Assembly: GCA_018857735.1 (NCBI GenBank)
Contig: JABMCL010002111.1
Location: 30,001 to 94,000, forward strand
Direction of reading: 5' to 3'
Origin: Alviniconcha marisindica
Taxonomy: Eukaryota > Mollusca > Gastropoda > Provannidae
DNA: 64,000 nt
Part shown: in pieces, positions 50,201 through 62,596 of the stretch
Layout: every line of letters begins with the position of its first letter
How positions within the stretch are numbered: position 1 is the first letter of the stretch
Program-made: the position numbers and the translations under genes
The notes under the pieces: model-generated
What the model was told of the DNA's origin: nothing
What the model saw: the letters and a program-made list of their open reading frames with translations, nothing else
Databases searched by the model: none

Positions 50201-53200
50201 ACGACAAGCCACTGCACTGCCTGGTGGTCGCCACGCCCATCTGACTCCTAGCTCACTGCTGTACAGCCAGGAAACCCCTGCCTTGAACAGTCACACGCTG
50301 ATCTTTATTCAAAGGCCCTGCTACTCCTGCAAATCTAAAGCATACTCATGGACAGCACGCTAGACTGAGAGAAAAGCATCAGTAGCAACAACAACCAAAA
50401 GATACACATACACACATGCACACACACAAGTGCACACACACAAGCGCACACACACATGCACACACAATATGACAACAACAAAATTCCTCAAAAGACAACA
50501 TATCTATGTCCAGAGAAGCCCCCTCAATCCACTTAAAAAGCCAGCACGCACCTGAAGCAGAATGCCAAAAGCTCCCTGGATGTCTCCTGCTTTCTCCAGC
50601 AGGTAGGCAGTCGCTTCTGACACCTTGTGCTTGCGGCATATCTGTTACAGAAGCACATCAAAAAATGTCACAAACATCTTGTGCCTGTGGCATATCTGTT
50701 ACAGAAGCATATCAACAAATGTCACAAACATCTTGTGCCTGTGGCATATCTGTTACAGAAGCACATCAGCAAATGTCACAAACATCTTGTGCCTGTGGCA
50801 CATCTGTTACAGAAGCATATCAACAAATGTCACAAACATCTTGTGCCTGTGGCATATCTGTTACAGAAGCACGTCAGCAAATGTCACAAACATCTTGTGC
50901 CTGTGGCACATCTGTTACAGAAGCATATACAAATGTCACAAACATCTTGTGCCTGTGGCATATCTGTTACAGAAGCACGTCAGCAATCACTAACACTTGT
51001 GCCTGTGCAATCTGTTACAGAAGCACTCAGCAAAGTCACAAACATCTTGTCCTGTGGCAACGTAAGGCACGTGCAACATATCAAGACTACTCTTGTGCTG
51101 ATACTCTAAAGTAACACTGTCAAATCACTACTCTCTGTGGTGTGATCCAAAGTAACACTGTCAAATCACTCTGTCTTGTGTGGATTCTAAAGTAACACTG
51201 TCAGAATCACTACTTCTGTGGTGTGATCCAAAGCAACACTGTCAAATCACTCTGTCTGTGTGTGCACTCCAAAGTAACACTGTCAAATCACTACTGTCTT
51301 GTGGTGTGTGACTCCAAAGTACACTGTCAAATCACTACTGTCGTGTGTGTGTGGCACTCCAAAGTAACACTGTCAAATCACTACTGTCTGTGTGTGTGCA
51401 CTCCAAAGTAACACTGTCAAATCACTACTGTCTTGTGTGCATCCAGTAACACTGTCAAATCACTACTGTCTGTGTGTGCACTCCAAAGTAACACTGTCAA
51501 ATCACTACTGTCTGTGTGTGTCGTGCTGTCTCACTTGTTTGTGTGTGCACTCCAAAGTAACACTGTCAAATCACTACTTGTCTGTGTGTGGCACTCCAAA
51601 GTAACACTGTCAAATCACTACTGTGTCTGTGTGTGGCATCCAAAGTAACACTGTCAAATTCACTACTGTCTGTGTGTGTGCACTCCAAAGTAACACTGTC
51701 AAATCACTACTGTCTGTGTGTGTGCACTCCAAAGTAACACTGTCAAATCACTACTGTCTGTGTGTGTGCACTCCAAAGTAACACTGTCAAATCACTACTG
51801 TCTGTGTGTGTGCACTCCAAAGTAACACTGTCAAATCACTACTGTCTGTGTGTGCACTCCAAAGTAACACTGTCAAATCACTACTGTCTGTGTGTTGTGT
51901 GCAATACACACAAGTTACACTGTCAATCACTACTGTCTGTATGTGTGCACTCCAAAGTAACACTGTCAAATCACTACTGTCTGTCTGTGTGTTGCACTCC
52001 AAAGTAACACTGTCAAATCACTACTGTCTGTTGTGTGCACTCCAAAGTAACACTGTCAAATCACTACTGTCTGTTGTGGTGTGCACTCCAAAGTAACACT
52101 GTCAAATCACTACTGTCTGTGTGTGTGCACTCCAAAGTAACACTGTCAAATCACTACTGTCTTGTGTGTGTGCACTCCAAAGTAACACTGTCAAATCACT
52201 ACTGTCTGTGTGTGTGCACTCCAAAGTAACACTGTCAAATCACTACTGTCTGTGTGTGTGCACTCCAAAGTAACACTGTCAAATCACTACTGTCTGTGTG
52301 TGTGCACTCCAAAGTAACACTGTCAAATCACTACTGTCTGTGTGTGTGCACTCCAAAGTAACACTGTCAAATCACTACTGTCTGTGTGTGTGCACTCCAA
52401 AGTAACACTGTCAAATCACTACTGTCTGTGTGTGTGCACTCCAAAGTAACACTGTCAAATCACTACTGTCTGTGTGTGCACTCCAAAGTAACACTGTCAA
52501 TCACTACTGTCGTGTGTGTGCACTCCAAAGTAACACTGTCAAATCACTACTGTCTGTTGTGCACTCCAAAGTAACACTGTCAAATCACTACTGTCTGTGT
52601 GTGTGCACTCCAAAGTAACACTGTCAAATCACTACTGTCTGTGTGTGTGCACTCCAAAGTAACACTGTCAAATCACTACTGTCTGTGTGTGTGCACTCCA
52701 AAGTAACACTGTCAAATCACTACTGTCTGTGTGTGTGCACTCCAAAGTAACACTGTCAAATCACTACTGTCTGTGTGTGTGCACTCCAAAGTAACACTGT
52801 CAAATCACTACTGTCTGTGTGTGTGCACTCCAAAGTAACACTGTCAAATCACTACTGTCTGTGTGTGTGCACTCCAAAGTAACACTGTCAAATCACTACT
52901 GTCTGTGTGTGTGCACTCCAAAGTAACACTGTCAAATCACTACTGTCTGTGTGTTGCACTCCAAAGTAACACTGTCAAATCACTACTGTCTGTTGTGTGC
53001 ACTCCAAAGTAACACTGTCAAATCACTACTGTCTGTTGTGTGCACTCCAAAGTAACACTGTCAAATCACTACTGTCTGTATGGTGCACTCCAAAGTAACA
53101 CTGTCAAATCACTACTTCTGTTGTGCATAGTAACATGTAACAACTGCTGTGCACTCCAAAGTAACACTGTCAAATCACTACTGTCTGTGTGTGTGCACTC

Positions 53201-56200
53201 CAAAGTAACACTGTCAAATCACTACTGTCTGTGTGTGTGCACTCCAAAGTAACACTGTCAAATCACTACTGTCTGTGTGTGTGCACTCCAAAGTAACACT
53301 GTCAAATCACTAGTCTGTGTGTGCACACCAAAGCAAGGGGCCCTGTAAACGACTGGTCCGCTTTGTCCAAAATGAAGGGAGGAAAACTCACGTCGCCCCA
53401 GCAGTAAATATTGTGCCACACAGAAAAGTAATCACTGTCTGAAGAATTTCACATACACAATTCCCATAATTTCTGAGTTGACTGTTCTCATCCAGCTGAC
53501 CACAAGATGCAGGAAGACAAGACTTGTGGCAGCAATGGCCGACAGTGGGGAGGTATCAGGCAGCAATGGCCGACAGTGGGGAGGTATCAGGCAGCAATGG
53601 CCGACAGTGGGGAGGTATCAGGCAGCAATGGCCGACAGTGGGGAGGTATCAGGCAGCAATGGTCGACAGTGGGGAGGTATCAGGCAGCAATGGCCGACAG
53701 TGGGGAGGTATCAGGTAGCAATGGCCGACAGTGGGGAGGTATCAGGCAGCAATGGCCGACAGTGGGGCGGTATTAGGCAACTGACACAGTACAGCACCCT
53801 TCCCTGCAGCCCCTCATTTTACTGCTGGCTTTTCACAGATTCAGACCAAATCGTTTATCAGTTTTTCATCGTTATCACATCCTTGAGCCCAACACTACCT
53901 GCAGAGTCTCCTCCAGTCGGTAGCCTTCGTTCATCTTGATAAAGTTGCACACTTCATTGGCACGGAAGCGACACATGAGGTCAATGTACAGCTCCATTAT
54001 GTCCGGGTCGAGGTTGATCTGCTTGTCCGGGTTGATGGCACTGCTGTTGGACTCTCTGTCCACCATAGGAAGACACCGACATGCTGACTGGTCATTTTCA
54101 ATGTACACACTTCTTGACCCTTGAACAGGTCCATCCTTCTATCTTATTCAAGCTCCTAAACTTCTCAGCAACACCTTTGATCAAATGTACAGAGTATAAT
54201 AAAATAAAATAAATCCTGCACTAAAAGTCACATATCAGAAAAAGTCACTGGGTACCAGTTAAAGAAACAATCAAGATAACAGCCTCTGCATCCCATATTT
54301 GGAATGGTAACTTGTCATAACCCCCCCCCCCCCCCACACACACTCCCTGGCCACCTCTACCACACACACACACCTGCTGGTACTGATGGCACAATTCACT
54401 GTTACGCAAAATGACCTGTTGGAAGAATGCTGCTCACAGAGATGGTGCTTTTATTTCAAACCATCCGACAGGCCAGGGCAGTGACGCTGAATTTGCTGCA
54501 ATAATCTTCAAACTGCTTTCTATTATGGGATGAGAACGACAAGAGGAAAAACAAACAAACAAAAAACACAACCTGTAGGCCATGATGCCCTGGAGGAACT
54601 CAAAGAGGATGTTCTCTGTGGCCTTGAGTCTGGTGATGACGGAAGGCAGACTGGCGGGCAGGCTGCTGATAATGGTGGTGGCTGCCTGCCTGCAGTCGAT
54701 GGACACCAGGTCCTCCAGGTGGCGCAACGCCTCGTCCTGCAGCTCCTGCTTTTCCGCCTCACTGTAGCCCATGGTCTGGAGGATGCTTGTGATGAAGCTG
54801 AATGCATGGTACTGCACACACAATGAGACATGAAAGGCCTGTATTACTGTACAGCACACACACAATGAGACATGAAAGGCCTGTATTACTGTACAGCACA
54901 CACACAATGAGACATGAAAGGCCTGTATTACTGTACAGCACACACACAATGAGACATGAAAGGCCTGTATTACTGTACTGCACACACACAATGAGACATG
55001 AAAGGCCTGTATTACTGTACAGCACACACACAATGAGACATGAAAGGCCTGTATCACTGTACTGCACACACACAATGAGACATGACAGGCCTGTATTTAC
55101 TGTACTGCACACACACAATGAGACATGACAGGCCTGTATCACTGTACTGCACACACACAATGAGACATGACAGGCCTGTATCACTGTACTGCACACACAC
55201 AATGAGACATGACAGGCCTGTATCACTGTACTGCACACACACAATGAGACATGACAGGCCTGTATCACTGTACTGCACACACACAATGAGACATGACAGG
55301 CCTGTATCACTGTACTGCACACACACAATGAGACATGAAGGCCTGTATCACTGTACTGCACACACACAATGAGACATGACAGGCCTGTATCACTGTACTG
55401 CACACACACGAGACATGACAGGCCTGTGTCACTGTACTGCACACACACAATGAGATATGACAGGCCTGTAGTAATGATACAGGCCTGTTGTGTCTCATTG
55501 TGTGTGCAGTACAGTGACGATAACTCTTCACAAGCACATTTCAACTGTCTGCCATTTTGCTTACATGCCTGACTGTTGAAACAACCCAAACTCTCATGTG
55601 TGCCTGTTCTCTCCAAGTTGGACTATTGCAACCGTCTTCTGTCTGGCTGCCCATTTTACCTTCTCAGTGGACTACAGAAAGTTCAGAACTCTACTGATCC
55701 AAGCCAGAACAGACTACAAACTGTCAACTCTCTGTCACAACTTCCTGACTCATCTCCTGCCTGTTTATCTGACCTCACAGTGTAGACCCCTTCCAGGCAG
55801 TTTCGTTCTTCCGCACACACACGCGGATACTTCGTATTCCCCCGTGTTAGAACAAAAACCTCTGGCCAATGCTGTTTCTCCCGTTGTGCTCCAAAGCAAT
55901 GGAATTCGCTCCCTTCTGAAATCCACCCAGCACACATAAAGGGCTGCTTTCCCTGAAGGCAACCGTGTTGTTTATGATGTGAACTTCCCTTGCTTGCTGA
56001 CAGAAAGTGTGAGTGGTGGTGGGGGACAGGCGGCGGCGACTCACCCGTCTGGCTGGGTCCTTGATGTAGCACTGCAGGATGTTGTGGTACTCACGCCGCT
56101 TCTCGTACAGAAACTCACACACTCTGTAGCTGTGGGTGGCCATCAGTAAAGCAGGACAAATATATCAGGAAAACTGAGAGGTATATGACATACTGAATAT

Positions 56201-59200
56201 GTCACTGAATACAGCAGTATAAAGATGTTTGGAAAACTGAGATATATGACATATTGAATAAAGCAGGACAAATATATTAGGAAAAGTAACTGAGAGGTAT
56301 ATGACATGTTGAACATGTCACTGAATACAGCATATAAAAATGTTCAGAAAACTGACTGAGAAGACATAATAATAATAATAAATAATTCTTATAAAGCGCT
56401 GTTCTCTAATCAGAGTTAAACTCACTGCGCTGTACAAGCAGCTTATGACAAAATCCACATTAACATACATTTAAAACAAACAGAATCTTAAAAATTGTAG
56501 TCTACCATTATCGCCTATCAAACAATAACTACGTTACGCACACACACACACACACAAAGAGAGAGAGAGAGTGAGAGTGACATGCGCACACCAATCTCTG
56601 CTCGTCCACTCAGATACAAAAATCAATAAATAATCAATACTCTTTGAGTGTTTCCTAGATCTCTCATGCACAATAGATATGTCCTTCAGAAAACTGAGAT
56701 ATCTATGACATAATGGATAGGCCACTGAATACAGTAGTATAAAGCTGTTCAGAAAACTGAGAGATCTATGCCATAAGGGATAGGCCACTGATTAAAGCAG
56801 TACAAAGATGTTAGGGAATCTGAGAGATGAAAAATATGGCTGTCTACCTGGACAGAGTGACAAGGGCCAGAAAGCAGCTTACGGAGAACACAGTCCTGCA
56901 CAGGCAGCCAGTTAATTCTCTAACAGCGGAGGCAGGGGTGGGGGTGTGGGGTGATACAATCATGTTTTCTCTGCCTCACCAGGACCCTTGCAGCTGCATC
57001 GTGGACTGCCTGCAACCGCTTGATCTGCATTGTGGCAGTCCAGCTAGGAGACTGTGGCACTCAAAACACGGGGACTGAATCAGGCAGACTACTACAGCAT
57101 TAGCAGCTTTGTGTGTGAGCAATGAGCCGACTCTGCTCAAGGCCCTCAGCGGGAAACAGCCAGCTCTGACAATGGAGCACACTCTCCTCCTGACACGTGC
57201 TTACAACTTGGCCTTTTCGGCCAGACGCAACAGACGTGTTTCATCAAACTGAGCGAGGCCTCCGGCGTGGATCAGCTCCATCAGGGCTTGCTGCCGCTCC
57301 TCATGACGCGACTCGTCTGTTGGGTTGGACAGGAATTCCAGCACCTGTTACGATGCAGTTCCACTTGATGATAATGTCACTGATGGCACACACAGTGTAA
57401 ACTGTGAAACTACAGGTCAACAGCTTAATAATGTTAGTGCTGGGCACCGCAGTCAGTCAGTCATTTCTTGGATAGTAATGTCCCGTCAAACACGTAGGGT
57501 CACCTCAGGACAAATCATGCTTTCAAAATTCTTTTACACCAGATTGAAACACAAGTCACTGAATCACAAGTGTGTCTAATTCACTGTTACAATGTTACCA
57601 GCCTGCCAGCCATCCACTGATGCACAGCAACACCTGTTTGGGTACCTATTTACAGTCCATCAGCACTCCTGACAGAAACCCGCTGGAATTGCCTGTGACT
57701 ATAAGGAAGGCGACATAGTTTACTCCATGAGCCCACCAGGAAACTGTTAGCCAAAACTAACACCAGCAAAAGGCAGGGAGATGATCAAGAAAACCTGGTG
57801 AATGGACTGGCGGCAGGCAGAAATTAGGACAAGGAAGAAATTACTGGGGTGGGCAAAGCATGTGTGACTATATTCTGACCTACTCTAGACTTTAAAGGGA
57901 GAACACTTTATCAGCTCTGGTTACATCTATGCAGGTAACCAACTGTGATACACTGCAAACTAAGCATCTTTGAAAATACAGCTCACTGTCTATGTGATGC
58001 TGCTTCAGAGCATTGCTAACTAAATGTCTGTGAAAGTACAGCTCACTATCTAGCGCACGCACACACACACACACGCACACACACACACACACACTGCTTC
58101 TGTTTCTCTCACTCCCTCATCCACCCTCTGACCTGTTCAAAGAGGACTCTGTTCACAATAATGGTGTTTTCATGTCGGGCCATTTGACGGGCCAGGAATG
58201 TAAACAGCACTCCAACCTGTGTTGGCTGCAACACACAAAACAAGCAGATTTCTCTCATCAGCATCATCAAAACTAGAGGTTGCCGTTTCCTAACTCTCTT
58301 CCCTGGTGCTGGAGACAAGCATGTTTGTCCATGCAGCTAACCTTGAAGCAGTGGAACCACAGGCGAAAAAACACTTGGTGAGTAGCCAGGTATCCTACAA
58401 AAGACATCCTACAAATGACATCCTACAATTGACACCCTACAAATGACATCCTACAACTGACACCCTACAAATGACATCCTACAACTGACACCCAACTAAT
58501 GACATCATACAACTGACACCCTACAAATGACATCCTAGAAACCATTAAGTGACACCCAACACCTAGCAAGTGGCATCCTTCAAGTGACACCGTACAAATG
58601 ACATCCAAAAAATGGTATCCAACAACCAATAAGTGACATCCTGCATCACAAAAGTGACATCCAACAAGTGGCATCCTACCAGTGACATCCTGCAGGTGAC
58701 ATCTATAGGTGCCATCCTGCCAGTGGCATCTTTAGGTGACATCCTACAAGTGACATCCTGCAGGTGACATCTATAGGTGACTTCCTACAAGCGACATCCT
58801 ACGTGTGACATTCTACGTGACATCTATAGACGACACCTATAGGTGGCATCCTACATGTGACATCTATAGGTGACATCCTACATGTGGTATGTATAGGTGA
58901 TATCCTACATGTGGCATCTATAGGTGACCTCCTACAAGTGACATCTACAGGTGACATCCACAAATTATATACTACAAGTGGCACCCTATAAGTGACATCC
59001 TACAAATGAAATCCTACAGGTGACATCCCACAAATTATATACTACAAGTGGCACCCTATAAGTGACATCCTACAAATGAAATCCTACAGGTGACATCCCA
59101 CAAATTATATACTACAAGTGGCACCCTATAAGTGACATCCTACAAATGAAATCCTACAGGTGACATCCCACAAATTATATACTACAAGTGGCACCCTATA

Positions 59201-62200
59201 AGTGACATCCTGCAAATGAAATCCTACAGGTGACATCCCACAAATTATATACTACAAGTGGCACCCTATAAGTGACATCCTACAAATGAAATCCTACAGG
59301 TGACCAACCTTCTGCAGAGACAACTCTTTCAACCCTTGGGCTTCATTCCAATACAACATCCCATGCAAATGAACTTGATCCTGATGAAAGACCACTAAAG
59401 CAATCTCAAAACCTACCTTTTCCCACTATTGACACTCTGTGTGTGTGCATGTGTGCGAGTGTTTTGAATGGTATTTCTGCATGCATCTAGCCTAAATGGC
59501 TGTTTTGAATGGTATTTCTGCATGCATCTAGCCTAAATGGCTGTTTTGAATGGCATTTCTGTATCCATCTAGCCTAACTGGCTGTTTTGAATGGTATTTC
59601 TGTATGCATCTAGCCTAACTGGCTGTTTTGAATGGTATTTCTGTAGCCTAACTGGCTGTTTTGAATGGTATTTCTGTATGCATCTAGCCTAACTGGCTGT
59701 TTTGAATGGTATTTCTGTATGCATCTAGCCTAACTGGCTGTTTTGAATGGTATTTCTGTAGCCTAACTGGCTGTTTTGAATGGTATTTCTGTATGCATGT
59801 AGCCTAACTGGCTGTTTTGAATGGTATTTCTGTATGCATCTAGCACTGGCTGTTTTGAATGGTATTTCTGTATCGCTTTTCTAGCCTAACTGGCTGTTTT
59901 GAATGGTATTTCTGTATCCATCTAGCCTAACTGGCTGTTTTGAATGGTATTTCTGTATCATCTAGCCTAACTGGCTGTTTTGAATGGTATTTCTGTATGC
60001 ATCTAGCCTAACTGGCTGTTTTGAATGGTATTTCTGTATGCATCTAGCCTAACTGGCTGTTTGGAATGGTATTTCTGTAGCCTAACTGGCTGTTTTGAAT
60101 GGCATTTCTGTATCCATCTAGCCTAAATGTCTGTTTTGAATGGTATTTCTGTATCCATCTAGCCTAAATGGCTGTTTTGAATGGTATTTCTGTATGCATC
60201 TAGCCTAACTGGCTGTTTTCATCTTAAACTGCCTGGGGCCATAGTGTAGGCACAGTATAAGCATACCATTATTACTGTTATTATATTATGTATAAAGGTC
60301 TCTCAACTAAACTGAAGCTGCTTCCATAATCTTGACAATAATGATTAGTCACTATCAGCAGATGCACATCCATTTTATCAGTTAGAGATGATGATGATGC
60401 TATGACTATAAATCTCTTTCTTCCTGAATGAACTGAGGATATCACAAACTGTACAAAGGTTTGAAATGCACAAACAGACTTACAGAAAACCCAATACTTT
60501 CAACCATGACTTGCAGAAGAATGTCCACCACTCTCTGTCGCTTTTGGATCCTGGAACAAAGAGCATACAAAGGTCAAAAGTCAACCAACACTACACACCT
60601 CCAAGGTCAACCAACACTGTAAGCATCAAAGGTAAGCCAAAAATACAAACACTAAAGGTCAACCAACACTGTAAGCACCAAAGGTAAGCCAACAATACAA
60701 ACACTGAAGGTCAACCAACACTATTAAAACTAAAGGTCAACCAAAACTATTAACACCAAAGGTCAGCCAAGCATATCAGCCTCATAGGTCAACCAACACT
60801 ATAAACACCAAAGGTCAACCAAGAATATCAGCATCAAAGATCAACCAACACTATAAACACCAAAGGTCAATCATCACTATAAACACCAAAGGTACACAAG
60901 GTTTGTCACATTGCATGGCACAATACCCACTGCTGCATGCCTATCGATACTTAAGTCACAGGGTTACTGTCAGTACAGTGTGCTCATTTTGTTTGCTTTT
61001 GGTCTGGTTATTAGCAATAGCAGACACTTAATTTGGTTGCAAAATGATTTAAATTTTTTTTGAACTGACAATGAAGTTTTGAACCTTGACTGCAACTTTC
61101 ATATTGAACAAACCATCCATCCTTTTCACACTCTGATTTATAATGATGCATCATAAACTAATTATGGATGCAATTGGATTGGCATATCAGAAGACAACAG
61201 AAATGGTCAGATTTTCATACTAATAAATGAACTATCATTGTGACCTTCACCCTGAAGACACAAAAGCATCTGTGAGAAAACAGTTTCAGACCAATGCATG
61301 ACTAGACCAAAGGTGACCATGCGATATGATCTTGGTGTGTCATGGCAGCTGTGAGAAAACAGACCAATGCATGACTAGACCAATACCAATGGATGACCAT
61401 AGACACAACAGTGACTGTGTGATATGATCTTGGGGAGTGTGTGATATGATCTAACAGCAAGCAGACCAGTGCATGACTAGACCAATACCAATGGATGACC
61501 ATAGACCAATGGTGACTGTGGTATGATCTTGGGGAGTGTGTGATGTGATCTAACAGCAGACAGATCAATGCATGACTAGACCAATACCAATGGATGACCA
61601 TAGACCAATGGTGACTGTGGTATGATCTTGGGGAGTGTGTGATGTGATCTAACAGCAGACGGACCAATGCATGACTAGACCAATACCAATGGATGACCAT
61701 AGACCAATGGTGACTGTGGTATGATCTTGGGGAGTGTGTGATGTGATCTAACAGCAGACAGACCAATGCATGACTAGACCAATACCAATGGATGACCATA
61801 GACCAATGGTGACTGTGGTATGATCTTGGGGAATGTGTGATGTGATCTAACAGCAGACAGACCAATGCATGACTAGACCAATACCAATGGAAGACCATAG
61901 ACCAATGGTGACTGTGGTATGATCTTGGGGAGTGTGTGATGTGATTTACGAGCAAACAGACCAATGCATGACTAGACCAATACGAATGGATGACCATAGA
62001 CCAACACCAATTCATGACTGTATTCATGGTGACTGTGTGATCAATGTGAACTTGGAGACTGCAAGATGTGACTTAAGAGCAAAGACACCAATGCATCACT
62101 AAAACATGTCACCAAGAGAGTAAAAGCTCTGCCCACGAATGCATGCAGACTAGTAGATGTGGTGAATGAGATAAGAAATCTAGTGCCTTTGTTTTTTTGC

Positions 62201-62557
62201 AAAATGTTCTATCAAACCATTGTTTCATTAATGACAGAAAGCGTATGACTGTGAGTTGTTGGAGTATCAGAAGCGAAGCATGTTTTGTCTGTGCATCCTG
62301 ATTGGTTACTTGTGTCTGTCATTCAGACTTTGGCAACGCATAACCAACGGTGACTGTGTGATGTGATCTAAGAGAAAATAAATGAATTCATGCTTGAAAA
62401 GCACTGAATTATTTTTGGAACTTTGAGTAGTAAGACAAAAAAAGGTGTCTTACCCAGCTTCATCATTGAATTCAGGTTCTTCAAAGGCCTGAAAAATGCA
62501 AAAATATTTATAAAGAATTTATAAGAAAAATAACACAGACAGGCACGCAGGCATGCA

Positions 62558-62596
<39 letters not shown>

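Noticed and set aside
50506..51114. 202-codon plus-strand ORF with SCACGISVTEA repeats
   Set aside because: Antisense of VPS8 exon i plus its 54-bp array.
47360..53335. CRISPR-like array
   Set aside because: No unique spacers between repeats; continuous satellite units in a eukaryotic intron.
61302..62027. 241-codon minus-strand ORF (SHALVCLLLDHITHSPRSYH repeats)
   Set aside because: 102-bp repeat of 34 codons; no start context, and it lies in a VPS8 intron.
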